Assembly: GCA_050013615.1 (NCBI GenBank) | Contig: JBEKEX010000040.1 | Span: 1-14,715 of the forward strand | DNA length: 14,715 nt | Reading direction: 5' to 3' | Origin: JBEKEX01 sp050013615 | GTDB lineage: Bacteria > Chloroflexota > Anaerolineae > Anaerolineales > Anaerolineaceae | Shown here: positions 1 through 7,085 of the stretch, piece after piece | How positions within the stretch are numbered: position 1 is the first letter of the stretch | How the letters are laid out: every line of letters starts with the position of its first letter | The notes under the pieces: generated by a model | Database searches by the model: none | Seen by the model: the letters and a program-made list of their open reading frames with translations, nothing else | Told to the model about the DNA's origin: nothing | Position numbers and translations under genes: made by a program

Positions 1-290
1 GCCAAAATGAGCGCTCGCAGTTGCAAAATCGTGAAAACGCCATGCGCGTGTTAAGAGCGCGGCTGTTGACCATCTACCAGGAAGAAAAAGAGAAAGAATT
101 ATCCAAGCTGCGCGGCGAGTACGTAAAAACGGATTTCGGAAGCCAGATCCGTTCCTATGTGCTTCATCCTTATCAGATGGTCAAGGATCACCGTACAGAA
201 TTCGAGACAAGCGCCACTCAGGCAACGCTGGATGGCGAGATCGACGGTTTCATCGAGGCCTACCTGAAATCTCAGCGGCCGGCAAAGTAA
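1..290 (+). CDS. prfB: Peptide chain release factor 2, C-terminal part (cut by window start)
   Basis: Only the last 95 codons are present; the frame is open to the left edge (first full codon at base 3), so the start, the stop-codon recognition loop and the GGQ motif lie outside. The visible residues QNERSQ at the edge, followed by NAMRVLRARL and later SQIRSYVLHPYQMVKDHRT, are the conserved stretch just after GGQ and the C-terminal domain of RF2. RF2 releases finished peptides at UGA and UAA codons on the ribosome in the cytosol. The protein ends normally at TAA 288-290, with a hairpin terminator 9 bases later. A TTG at 21 could be mistaken for a start but is internal. Whether the usual RF2 programmed frameshift exists cannot be judged here. 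Confidence 0.95.
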   Translation, partial: QNERSQLQNRENAMRVLRARLLTIYQEEKEKELSKLRGEYVKTDFGSQIRSYVLHPYQMVKDHRTEFETSATQATLDGEIDGFIEAYLKSQRPAK

Positions 291-298
291 AGAAAAGA

Positions 299-323
299 AA
301 ATCGGGCTGACGCCCGATTTTTT
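299..323. terminator. Bidirectional intrinsic terminator between prfB and pfkA
   Basis: A perfect 9-bp stem AAATCGGGC (299-307) / GCCCGATTT (312-320) encloses a 4-base loop TGAC. On the + strand it runs into a T-rich stretch to 323; on the - strand it is followed by the T-rich complement of the A-rich bases 291-300. The convergent genes prfB (stop 288-290) and pfkA (stop 327-329) flank it closely, so one hairpin probably ends both transcripts. Confidence 0.85.
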
Positions 324-326
324 ATT

Positions 327-1295
327 TCAATCCAACTCTTTGGCCAACTCGATCATCTTGGGATCGAGTTGCTTTTTGTTGGCCGCTGCTTCTTCCAGCG
401 GTGTGGCAGTTATCTCGCTTTTATTCAACCCTACCAGAACACCAAAATTACCCTTGAATAACTGTTCGACTGCCCCAGCGCCCAGGCGGCTAGCCAAAAT
501 GCGGTCGAATGCGCTGGGGGTGCCGCCGCGTTGGACGTGCCCCAACGTGGTCACTCGCAGGTCAAACCCCAATCGTTCGCGGTGTTCACTAAAATAAAGA
601 TCCAACTTACTGGCATTATATTTGGCACCTTCCGCAACCACGACCAACCCGTGAGATTTGCCGCGTTCGTAGGCCTCGCGCAGACAATCAGCAATCTGTT
701 CCGGTTCCACGTCCACCTCGGGGATGACTTCCATCTCAGCCCCCCCGGCAATCCCGGCCATCAAAGCCAGGTAGCCGCAATTCCGGCCCATCACTTCCAC
801 CAAGAAAGCCCGCTGGTGGGAAGAGGCGGTCACTTTCAAGCGGTCGATGGCTTCCAGGGCGATATTCAACGCCGTATCCACCCCGATGGTCATCTCAGAG
901 CCATACAGATCATTATCGATTGTGGAGGCTACGCCAACCACCGGATAGCCCATCTTTGACAACTCGTAGGAACCGGTCTGCGAACCATTCCCGCCAATGA
1001 CCACCAACGCTTCGATGCCCATTTCGTTCAAAGAACGGATAGCCATCCGGCGCCCCGCTTCGGTTTTGAATTCCGGGCAACGGGCACTTCCCAACATGGT
1101 GCCGCCCCTTTGGATAATGCCGCTAACATCTCTTGAGCCTAAAGGCATGAATTTTCCGGCGATCAATCCTTCATAACCCAACTTGACGCCGTACACTTCC
1201 CATCCATGACTAACTGCTGAACGTGTCACCGACCGGATGGCGGCATTCATGCCTGGCGCATCTCCTCCACTGGTAAGTACAGCGATGCGTTTCAT
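327..1295 (-). CDS. pfkA: 6-phosphofructokinase (ATP-PFK family) with Asn at the Mg-ATP Asp position
   Basis: The 322-residue protein has normal bacterial PfkA length and almost keeps E. coli numbering. Visible are the TSGGDAPGMN nucleotide loop (8-17), ARCPEF with Arg72, the catalytic TIDND (125-129, Asp127), SSHQR with Arg162, VMGRNCG (168-174), AEGA with Glu222, and LGHVQRGG with His253. Residues for allosteric ADP/PEP binding (Arg21, Arg25, Glu187, Lys213) also look present, so regulation like the E. coli enzyme is plausible. It would phosphorylate fructose 6-phosphate in glycolysis. The position after GG is Gly104, which argues for ATP rather than pyrophosphate as donor. The odd point is Asn103 (codon AAT, 987-989) where ATP-PFKs normally have the Mg-ligating Asp (GGDGS becomes GGNGS). 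The start has a strong AGGAGG seven bases upstream. The gene is monocistronic and divergent from the following operon. Confidence 0.96.
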   Translation of the reverse strand: MKRIAVLTSGGDAPGMNAAIRSVTRSAVSHGWEVYGVKLGYEGLIAGKFMPLGSRDVSGIIQRGGTMLGSARCPEFKTEAGRRMAIRSLNEMGIEALVVIGGNGSQTGSYELSKMGYPVVGVASTIDNDLYGSEMTIGVDTALNIALEAIDRLKVTASSHQRAFLVEVMGRNCGYLALMAGIAGGAEMEVIPEVDVEPEQIADCLREAYERGKSHGLVVVAEGAKYNASKLDLYFSEHRERLGFDLRVTTLGHVQRGGTPSAFDRILASRLGAGAVEQLFKGNFGVLVGLNKSEITATPLEEAAANKKQLDPKMIELAKELD

Positions 1296-1338
1296 ACTTG
1301 CCTCCTGAATATTTCATCTCTCCTTGGAAATTGCTATG

Positions 1339-1347
1339 ATTTTATCA
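1339..1347 (-). promoter_or_regulatory. Candidate extended -10 promoter of pfkA
   Basis: Read on the - strand, TGATAAAAT fits TGnTATAAT with one change. The 17-base-upstream position holds no -35-like hexamer (GCAGCA). A start about 7 bases downstream would give a leader of some 37 bases that includes the AGGAGG ribosome site of pfkA. Confidence 0.5.
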
Positions 1348-1423
1348 CGATTGAGAAAACCTGCTGCGTGGCCGGCTTTCCAATTCATGACACAAAGAAC
1401 CAAAAAGAACCGTCGAATGACAG

Positions 1424-1432
1424 TGTTATAAT
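1424..1432 (+). promoter_or_regulatory. Candidate extended -10 promoter of the dehydrogenase operon
   Basis: TGTTATAAT is a perfect extended -10 element (TGnTATAAT). No good -35 lies 16-18 bases upstream. A second, weaker copy, TGATAAAAT at 1444-1452, follows 12 bases later. Either would place the transcript start before the chosen start codon at 1526 and within or just before the longer open frame that begins at 1451, so the first 25 codons of that longer frame look like leader rather than protein. Confidence 0.6.
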
Positions 1433-1513
1433 AAATTCCCTTTTGATAAAATGCAATGGGTTAAGAAGCCTGAAAGTTGTGTGACTGGCGAAAATCGTTC
1501 GTTACGCACCCTC

Positions 1514-1519
1514 AAAAGG
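1514..1519 (+). promoter_or_regulatory. Ribosome binding site that decides the start at 1526
   Basis: AAAAGG lies 6 bases before ATG 1526. The alternative ATG at 1451 has no purine-rich site in front and sits close to, or overlaps, the promoter elements. Confidence 0.55.
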
Positions 1520-1525
1520 CAAATC

Positions 1526-3628
1526 ATGGACAATTACAGAATCAATCAGCACCCCATTCTCCCTATCCCCCTTTGCGAAAATTTTACATTTTATTGGAAT
1601 GACCAGCCGCTGCAAGCTTGTTCCGGCGATACCATCGCCTCGGCACTTTTTGCCAATGGCATTCGGGTTTTTGGTCACCATCCCAAAGACGGCTCGCCGC
1701 AGGGGATCTTCTGCGCCAATGGACAATGCTCGCAATGCTTGGTCATTGTCGATTGCAAACCCCTAAAAGCCTGCATGGAATTGGTCAAGCCTGATCAGCA
1801 CATCATGCCTGCCGACGGCCTCCCGGTTTTGCCCAAGGTGGACGCCATACCTGTTTATAACACCCCCACTCAGGAAATTGCCATTCCCGTCTTGATCATC
1901 GGCGGCGGCCCGGCTGGCCTATCCGCTGGGATCGAGTTGGCGAAATTGGGCATCCACGCCATCTTGCTCGATGATAAACACCGCCTCGGCGGAAAATTAG
2001 TGCTGCAAACGCACCGTTTCTTCGGCTCGGCGGAAGCCGTTTATGCCGGCACACGCGGTATCGATATTGCCACCAAACTGGAAAAAGAACTGCTGGAGCA
2101 TCCTTCGATCGATATCTGGCTTCAATCCACCGCCCTGGCTGTTTTCAGCGACAAGAAAGTCGGCGTGCTGAAAGACGGTGATGAATATGTTTTGATCAAG
2201 CCCGAGGTGATCCTGGTCGCTTCCGGCGCACGCGAAAAATTCCTGCCCTTCAAGGGCAACACCCTGCCAGGCGTTTACGGTGCCGGCGCTTTTCAAACCC
2301 TTGTCAACCGCGATCTGGTTCGCCCCGCCGAGAAACTGTTCATCGTCGGCGGCGGTAACGTCGGTCTCATCGCCGGTTATCATGCCCTGCAGGCAGGCAT
2401 CAAGGTTGCCGGTCTTGTGGAAGCCCTGCCGGAATGCGGCGGATATAAGGTTCACAAGGACAAATTGGTGCGCATGGGCATCCCGATCTATACATCGCAC
2501 ACTATTTTGAGTGCCAATGGCGACGAGAACGTCCAATCGGTGACGATTGCCAAAGTGGATGAAAAATTCCAACCTATCTCCGGCACGGAAAAATCCTTCG
2601 AGTGTGACAGTGTGCTGATCGCCGTCGGCCTCGATCCCGTGGATGAGTTCTACGTAAAAGCCAGGGAATTCAACCTCCCCGCTTTTGCTGCCGGGGACGC
2701 TGAAGAGATAGCCGAAGCTTCGGCAGCCATCTTCTCGGGAAAGATCAAGGGGCTCGAAATCGCCAAGGCGCTCGGCCATGACATCGGCGAAATCCCCCAG
2801 GAATGGTATCGCGCCGGCGAAATCCTCAAGTCAAAGCCCGGCAAACGGCTCAACGAGGTTCTGCCGGAGGTTGCCAAAGGTTTTGTCCCGGTGTTGCACT
2901 GCACCCAAGAGATCCCCTGCAACCCCTGCGCGGTCTCATGTGCGCAAGGCCTCATCGAGGTGGATAAGAACGATATTCGCAACATTCCGCGCTTCATCGG
3001 CAGCGAGGCTAGCTGCAAAGGCTGCCTTAAATGCGTGGCGGGCTGCCCGGGTTTAGCCATCACGTTGCTGGATTACCGTGCCGATCCTGATATACCGTTA
3101 GTTTCGATTCCTTACGAATTTGGCCGTGAAGCGTTGAAAAAAGATGATCTGGTCACGGTGTTGGATACGGAAGGCCGGCCGTTGGGCAAATTGAAAGTCG
3201 TTTATGTGCGGGGGAACACCGCCATGGATCGCACGTGGGTGATACAGGTGAAGGCACCCAAGGAATACGCTGCTCGCATCGCCGGCATCCAGGTACAATC
3301 CGAACAAATAACGCAGCCGATGGGATACTACGTGTCGCACGTCGAAGACGACACCATCGTGTGCCGTTGTGAGCGCGTCACCGCAGCCGAAATTCGCAAG
3401 GTGATCCACGAAGGCTTAAGAGACATCAACGAGATCAAAGCCGTCACCCGTGCCGGCATGGGATCATGCGGAGCCAAAACCTGCAATGCCATCATCCTGC
3501 GCATCTTCAAAGATGAAGGCATTCCCATGTCGGAAGTCGTTGCGCAGACTAAACGCCCCGTGTTCGTCGAGGTTCCCTTGGAAGTCTTTGCAGGCAGTGG
3601 GAAAGCCAAGGACGTGGCCCATGAATAA
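1526..3628 (+). CDS. Multi-cluster Fe-S/FAD/NAD subunit of an amine or imino-acid dehydrogenase (SoxA/HcnAB-like fusion)
   Basis: A 700-residue protein. Domains in order: a 2Fe-2S plant-type ferredoxin fold of the SoxA/HcnA kind (about 18-90; Cys63, 68, 71, 83); an FAD/NAD disulfide-reductase-like core with IIGGGPAG (124-131), a second Rossmann motif VGGGNVG (274-280) and AAGD (388-391); a two-cluster 4Fe-4S ferredoxin insert (Cys459, 465, 468, 472 and Cys497, 500, 503, 507); an unassigned ~90-residue stretch; and a BFD-like 2Fe-2S domain (Cys613, 615, 648, 653). This is the architecture of the alpha subunits of sarcosine oxidase, hydrogen cyanide synthase and hydroxyproline or dye-linked proline dehydrogenases, with subunits that are often separate fused here. 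It should take electrons from the partner flavoprotein encoded next and pass them to ferredoxin, quinone or NAD; the acceptor cannot be read. No signal peptide or membrane segment is seen, so it is cytosolic. The substrate is unknown. Confidence 0.85.
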   Translation: MDNYRINQHPILPIPLCENFTFYWNDQPLQACSGDTIASALFANGIRVFGHHPKDGSPQGIFCANGQCSQCLVIVDCKPLKACMELVKPDQHIMPADGLPVLPKVDAIPVYNTPTQEIAIPVLIIGGGPAGLSAGIELAKLGIHAILLDDKHRLGGKLVLQTHRFFGSAEAVYAGTRGIDIATKLEKELLEHPSIDIWLQSTALAVFSDKKVGVLKDGDEYVLIKPEVILVASGAREKFLPFKGNTLPGVYGAGAFQTLVNRDLVRPAEKLFIVGGGNVGLIAGYHALQAGIKVAGLVEALPECGGYKVHKDKLVRMGIPIYTSHTILSANGDENVQSVTIAKVDEKFQPISGTEKSFECDSVLIAVGLDPVDEFYVKAREFNLPAFAAGDAEEIAEASAAIFSGKIKGLEIAKALGHDIGEIPQEWYRAGEILKSKPGKRLNEVLPEVAKGFVPVLHCTQEIPCNPCAVSCAQGLIEVDKNDIRNIPRFIGSEASCKGCLKCVAGCPGLAITLLDYRADPDIPLVSIPYEFGREALKKDDLVTVLDTEGRPLGKLKVVYVRGNTAMDRTWVIQVKAPKEYAARIAGIQVQSEQITQPMGYYVSHVEDDTIVCRCERVTAAEIRKVIHEGLRDINEIKAVTRAGMGSCGAKTCNAIILRIFKDEGIPMSEVVAQTKRPVFVEVPLEVFAGSGKAKDVAHE

Positions 3629-4787
3629 TCGCACCATTCCACACTACGACGTCATCGTGATCGGTTCCGGTTCGGTGGGCACCCCAGCCGCTTTCTACCT
3701 GGCCCAGGCAGGTCATCGCACCCTGGTTTTGGATGGCGGTGCCAGCGTCGGGCAGGGCTCGAACAAACGCGCCATCGGCGGCATACGTGCCACGCATTCC
3801 GACCCGGCCAAGATCCGGCTTTCGCTGCGCAGCATCGAGATTTTCTCCACCTGGAAGGAAACATTCGGAGATGACATCGAATGGTATCGCGGCGGCTATT
3901 GTTTCGTCGCCTATCGTGACCGGGAAGAGAAAGCCCTGAAAGAGCTGCTGGTCACTCAGAAAAGTTATGGATTGAATAACGATTGGTATGATGCCAAAGC
4001 ATTGCTCGAACGTGTCCCAGACCTTAACCCCAACGGATTGTTGGGCGGGACACTTTCACCCGACGACGGCAATGCGTCGCCCTTGCAAGCAGCCCACGCT
4101 TTCTACACGCATGCGCGCCAATGCGGCGCCGAGTTCCATTTCAACGAACCGGTAACCGGCATCATCAGCGAGCATGGCAAGGTCAAAGGTGTCAAAACCC
4201 CCCAAGGCGAATATAGTGCCGACATAGTGATCAATGCAGCGGGCGCCTGGTCGAAAGAGATTGGAAAATTGGCCGGGGTGAATGTTCCGGTCAACCCCGA
4301 TTCCCATGAAGCCGCCGTCACCGAACCTGTTGCCCGGTTCCTCGATCCGATGATCGTGGACATCCGCCCAGTGCCCGGCTCGAGCAATTATTACTTCTAC
4401 CAGCATTACACCGGACAGATCATCTTCTGTATCACTCCCAGCCCAAGCATCTGGGGACACGACACCCAGGAGACGAGCACATTTCTCCCCATGGTGGCGC
4501 GCAGGATGATCGAAGTGATGCCCAGACTAAAAAATGTCCGCGTGCGTCGCACCTGGCGGGGGCTATATCCGATGACCCCTGATGGCTTTCCCATTGTTGG
4601 GTGGGTTAAAGAAGCGGAAGGATTTTTGCTGGCGACCGGGATGTGCGGTCAGGGATTTATGTTGGGGCCCAGTGTTGCCGAATTGTTGCTGCGTTTGGTG
4701 GAAAACAGGACCACGGAAAAGGATCAGGAAACGCTCAGCTACCTGACGCCTTATCGAAAATTCGTCGGTCAGGAGCTGTTGCAATAA
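3621..4787 (+). CDS. DAO-family FAD-dependent oxidoreductase (SoxB/HcnC/hydroxyproline dehydrogenase beta-like)
   Basis: A 388-residue flavoprotein of the D-amino-acid/sarcosine oxidase family. It has an N-terminal FAD Rossmann motif VIGSGSVG (13-20) with Asp38 at the end of strand 2, SNKRAIGGIR (47-56) at the flavin, VINAAGAWS (203-211), RRTWRGLYPMTPDG (309-322) and the C-terminal FAD loop GMCGQGFMLGP (340-350). It would oxidise the C-N bond of a small secondary amine or amino acid (sarcosine, glycine, proline and hydroxyproline are the usual family substrates) and hand electrons to the Fe-S partner. The start at 3621 overlaps the previous stop (TAA 3626-3628) by 8 bases and has AAGGA 8 bases upstream, which signals translational coupling and a fixed complex. 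An in-frame ATG at 3450 would lie deep inside the previous gene and is not credible. No terminator is evident after the stop. Confidence 0.88.
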   Translation: MNNRTIPHYDVIVIGSGSVGTPAAFYLAQAGHRTLVLDGGASVGQGSNKRAIGGIRATHSDPAKIRLSLRSIEIFSTWKETFGDDIEWYRGGYCFVAYRDREEKALKELLVTQKSYGLNNDWYDAKALLERVPDLNPNGLLGGTLSPDDGNASPLQAAHAFYTHARQCGAEFHFNEPVTGIISEHGKVKGVKTPQGEYSADIVINAAGAWSKEIGKLAGVNVPVNPDSHEAAVTEPVARFLDPMIVDIRPVPGSSNYYFYQHYTGQIIFCITPSPSIWGHDTQETSTFLPMVARRMIEVMPRLKNVRVRRTWRGLYPMTPDGFPIVGWVKEAEGFLLATGMCGQGFMLGPSVAELLLRLVENRTTEKDQETLSYLTPYRKFVGQELLQ

Positions 4788-4879
4788 TCCGGGCGATCTT
4801 CGGGGTAATAACCTCATTACAAAAGAACATGCGTACTTCAACACTGATAGGCGTGCGCGTAAATGATTCTGTATGCCAC

Positions 4880-4908
4880 TTGACATCTTGAGCATGTCAC
4901 TGCATACT
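4880..4908 (+). promoter_or_regulatory. Sigma-70-like promoter of the HAD/beta-glucosidase operon
   Basis: A perfect -35 TTGACA (4880-4885) is followed after exactly 17 bases by CATACT (4903-4908), which matches TATAAT at four of six positions. A start near 4915 gives a leader of about 26 bases before ATG 4941. It is the only promoter in the window with a consensus -35. Confidence 0.6.
4881..4899 (+). promoter_or_regulatory. Inverted repeat over the -35, candidate operator
   Basis: TGACATCTTGAGCATGTCA has two perfect 6-base arms (4881-4886 and 4894-4899) around a 7-base centre. It overlaps all but one base of the -35 hexamer and covers most of the spacer, a classic repressor position. The binding protein is unknown and no regulator gene lies nearby. 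Confidence 0.4.
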
Positions 4909-4940
4909 TCCACCTAATATCTATGATACGTTGAGGAATT

Positions 4941-5606
4941 ATGACGATTAGAGGTTTGATCTTCGACTTCGATGGTTTGATTTTGGATACAGAAACACCC
5001 TGCTACCAATCCTGGCAGGAAGAATTTCAAAGACATCATGTTTCACTTAGCCTGGAAACTTACGCGAAATGCCTGGGGACCAGCCCGCAGACGTTCGATT
5101 TGATCTCGGCTTTGAGTGAAGATACCGGCGAGACGTTCGACCGGGTAGAATTGAGGGCTGCCCAGCGTCAAAGAGAGCGCGAATTGGTGCTCGAGCAGAA
5201 AATCCTGCCGGGCGTGGTGGATTACCTCAATACGGCCAAATTGCTTAAATTGAAACTGGCCGTTGCCTCCAGCAGCGAGAATGCTTGGGTGTACTACCAT
5301 CTCGATCGCCTCGGCTTGCGCCATTTTTTCGACGTGGTCTTCACCTCCGACGACATATCCCCTGCCAAACCCGACCCGGCGTTGTATAATGCCAGTCTGT
5401 CGGCGTTGCAGCTCAAACCCGCCGAGGCCATCGCCTTCGAGGATTCACCCAACGGCATCACCGCCGCGCGTGCGGCAGGCATTTATTGTGTGGCCATCCC
5501 CAACCAAATTTCGCGGTCGCTGGATTTGTCACACGCCAGCAGGATCATCCCATCTCTCGAAGAACTTCCGCTCCAGCAATTGATAGAACAGACCGAACAC
5601 TCATAA
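4941..5606 (+). CDS. HAD superfamily phosphatase/phosphomutase (beta-PGM-like, subfamily IA)
   Basis: A 221-residue soluble protein with all four HAD motifs: FDFDGLILDTE (8-18; nucleophile Asp9, acid/base Asp11), VASSSENA (108-115; Ser110-112), Lys143 in PAKPDPALY (141-149), and FEDSPNGITAA (166-176; Glu167, Asp168). A helical cap is inserted after motif I. The spacing matches beta-phosphoglucomutase closely, but the cap-proximal His20 of that enzyme aligns with Cys21 here, so mutase activity is doubtful and a sugar-phosphate phosphatase is at least as likely. The gene begins with ATG after GAGGA only 3 bases away. It is followed after 14 bases by a beta-glucosidase gene, which suggests a shared role with glucose or a glucose phosphate released from oligosaccharides. 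Confidence 0.88.
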   Translation: MTIRGLIFDFDGLILDTETPCYQSWQEEFQRHHVSLSLETYAKCLGTSPQTFDLISALSEDTGETFDRVELRAAQRQRERELVLEQKILPGVVDYLNTAKLLKLKLAVASSSENAWVYYHLDRLGLRHFFDVVFTSDDISPAKPDPALYNASLSALQLKPAEAIAFEDSPNGITAARAAGIYCVAIPNQISRSLDLSHASRIIPSLEELPLQQLIEQTEHS

Positions 5607-5620
5607 CTCCGGAGGAATGA

Positions 5621-7006
5621 ATGGATTCGAAACTTTCTTTCCCAAAAAACTTTTTGTGGGGTGCTGCAACAGCCTCCTATCAAATCGAAGGCGCCTGGAA
5701 TGAGGATAACAAGGGGCCTTCCATCTGGGACACTTTTTCCCATTTGCCGGGAAAGACTTTCAAGGGCCAAACAGGGGACGTGGCCGCAGACCATTATCAT
5801 CGCTGGAAAGCAGATGTCGACCTGATGAAGACCTTGGGGCTGCACATGTATCGCTTCTCCATCTCCTGGCCGCGCGTCCTGCCCACAGGCAAAGGTGCCA
5901 TCAATCAAGTCGGTATTGATTTCTATAGCCGCCTCGTGGACTATTTGTTGGAAAAAGGCATCACCCCATTCATCACAATGTACCATTGGGATCTACCGCA
6001 AATGCTGCAGGATGAAGGCGGCTGGACCAACCGCGATACAGCCTCTTATTTCAGTGATTATTGCAAGATCATGGCGGATAAATTGTCCGACCGCGTGACC
6101 TACTGGACGACCCTCAATGAGCCTGCGGTGGTCGTGATGAACGGGCATCTGTTCGGCAATCACGCTCCCGGTGTGCAAGATTTCAACGCCGCCTTTGCTG
6201 CGGCCCACCACCTCCTCCTGGCGCACGGCATGGGCATGGAAGCTTTGCGCAAAGCCGCCCACCACCCCATTAAGGCGGGCATCGTGCTCAACACCAGCGA
6301 CGTGCAGCCCGCCTCGGATAGCGATGAAGACAAAGAAGCAGCTTCCCGCGCCAACGCTTTCATGCTTGGGTCGATGATGGACCCGCTCTTCAAGGGAAAA
6401 TATCCTGAGTTGATTGCCGGCACATTCGATTCCATATTCCCTCCCACACTCGCCAATGACCTCAAGATCATCTCCACTCCGTTGGATTTTTTGGGCCTCA
6501 ATTACTATTCACGTTTCGTGGTCAAGAACAACCCGGCAATCCCCATCATGGCATTCGAGAATGTCCAAATTCCCGGACGTGATTATTCGGAGATGTGGGA
6601 GATTTATCCCGAAGGGATCAGCAACATGCTGGAAATGGTCTGGAAGGAATATCACCCGGCCAGCATCATCATCACCGAAAATGGCACCTCCGTTACCGAT
6701 GGCGTGGATGCGGATGGCAGCGTGCGCGATCCCCGGCGCCTTCAATACATCCAGGATCATCTCGCCCAGGTGCACGCCTGCATCCAAAAAGGCCTGCCCA
6801 TCGCCGGCTACCTGGTCTGGTCATTGATGGACAATTTCGAATGGTCCTACGGTTATTCGAAGCGGTTTGGCGTGGTTTACGTCGATTTCGAGACCCAGCA
6901 GCGCATCGTCAAGCAAAGTGGTCTTTGGTATAGCCAGGTCATCCGTCAGAACGGCTTCATCCCCCAGGTATTCTACCGGTCGTTCTCACCAGACTCTCGT
7001 CCCTAA
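5621..7006 (+). CDS. Beta-glucosidase, glycoside hydrolase family 1
   Basis: A 461-residue protein, the usual length for a bacterial GH1 enzyme. It begins with the N-terminal signature FLWGAATASYQIEG (11-24) and has HWDLP (122-126), the acid/base Glu167 in TLNEP (164-168), the nucleophile Glu353 in ITENG (351-355), and the aglycone/glycone residues Trp400 and DNFEW (404-408; Glu407, Trp408), as in GH1 beta-glucosidases. Glu407 as the residue next to Trp408 fits glucosidases that use free sugars; 6-phospho-beta-glucosidases usually differ there, so a free disaccharide substrate is likely. There is no signal peptide, so cellobiose or similar beta-glucosides must first be imported. GGAGG lies 5 bases before the ATG and the HAD gene ends 14 bases upstream, giving an operon. 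I see no hairpin terminator after the stop. Confidence 0.95.
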   Translation: MDSKLSFPKNFLWGAATASYQIEGAWNEDNKGPSIWDTFSHLPGKTFKGQTGDVAADHYHRWKADVDLMKTLGLHMYRFSISWPRVLPTGKGAINQVGIDFYSRLVDYLLEKGITPFITMYHWDLPQMLQDEGGWTNRDTASYFSDYCKIMADKLSDRVTYWTTLNEPAVVVMNGHLFGNHAPGVQDFNAAFAAAHHLLLAHGMGMEALRKAAHHPIKAGIVLNTSDVQPASDSDEDKEAASRANAFMLGSMMDPLFKGKYPELIAGTFDSIFPPTLANDLKIISTPLDFLGLNYYSRFVVKNNPAIPIMAFENVQIPGRDYSEMWEIYPEGISNMLEMVWKEYHPASIIITENGTSVTDGVDADGSVRDPRRLQYIQDHLAQVHACIQKGLPIAGYLVWSLMDNFEWSYGYSKRFGVVYVDFETQQRIVKQSGLWYSQVIRQNGFIPQVFYRSFSPDSRP

Positions 7007-7033
7007 AGCATGCTGGTAACAAGATTCGATTAT

Positions 7034-7042
7034 TGGTATACT
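7034..7042 (+). promoter_or_regulatory. Extended -10 promoter of rel
   Basis: TGGTATACT matches TGnTATAAT with one change. No -35 is recognisable 16-18 bases upstream. A transcript from about 7049 would carry the two palindromes described next in its leader, before the GAGG ribosome site (7096-7099). Confidence 0.55.
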
Positions 7043-7058
7043 AGGAGCCAACTCGAGA

Positions 7059-7085
7059 GTGTCATTTGACACATTGACGGGTCAA
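7059..7085 (+). promoter_or_regulatory. Two tandem palindromes in the rel leader
   Basis: GTGTCATTTGACAC (7059-7072) is a perfect 14-base palindrome with a TT centre. One base later TTGACGGGTCAA (7074-7085) is a perfect 12-base palindrome with a GG centre. Both contain the TGAC core, and they lie between the predicted start of transcription and the rel ribosome site. They could be paired operator sites or a small RNA hairpin that affects translation. Confidence 0.4.

Noticed and set aside
1451..1525. Longer N-terminus (25 extra codons) for the Fe-S flavoprotein
   Set aside because: No ribosome site before ATG 1451, it overlaps a candidate -10, and the encoded residues do not fit the family; ATG 1526 has AAAAGG at good spacing.
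1997..2779. 260-codon open frame on the - strand
   Set aside because: It lies fully inside the Fe-S flavoprotein gene, has no recognisable motifs, and mirrors the codon bias of the real gene.
3450..3620. In-frame extension of the DAO flavoprotein back to an ATG at 3450
   Set aside because: It would overlap the conserved BFD domain of the previous gene by some 180 bases; the FAD motif begins right after ATG 3621, which has its own ribosome site.
4829..4891. 20-codon open frame in the spacer before the HAD gene
   Set aside because: No ribosome site, and it ends inside the promoter of the next operon.
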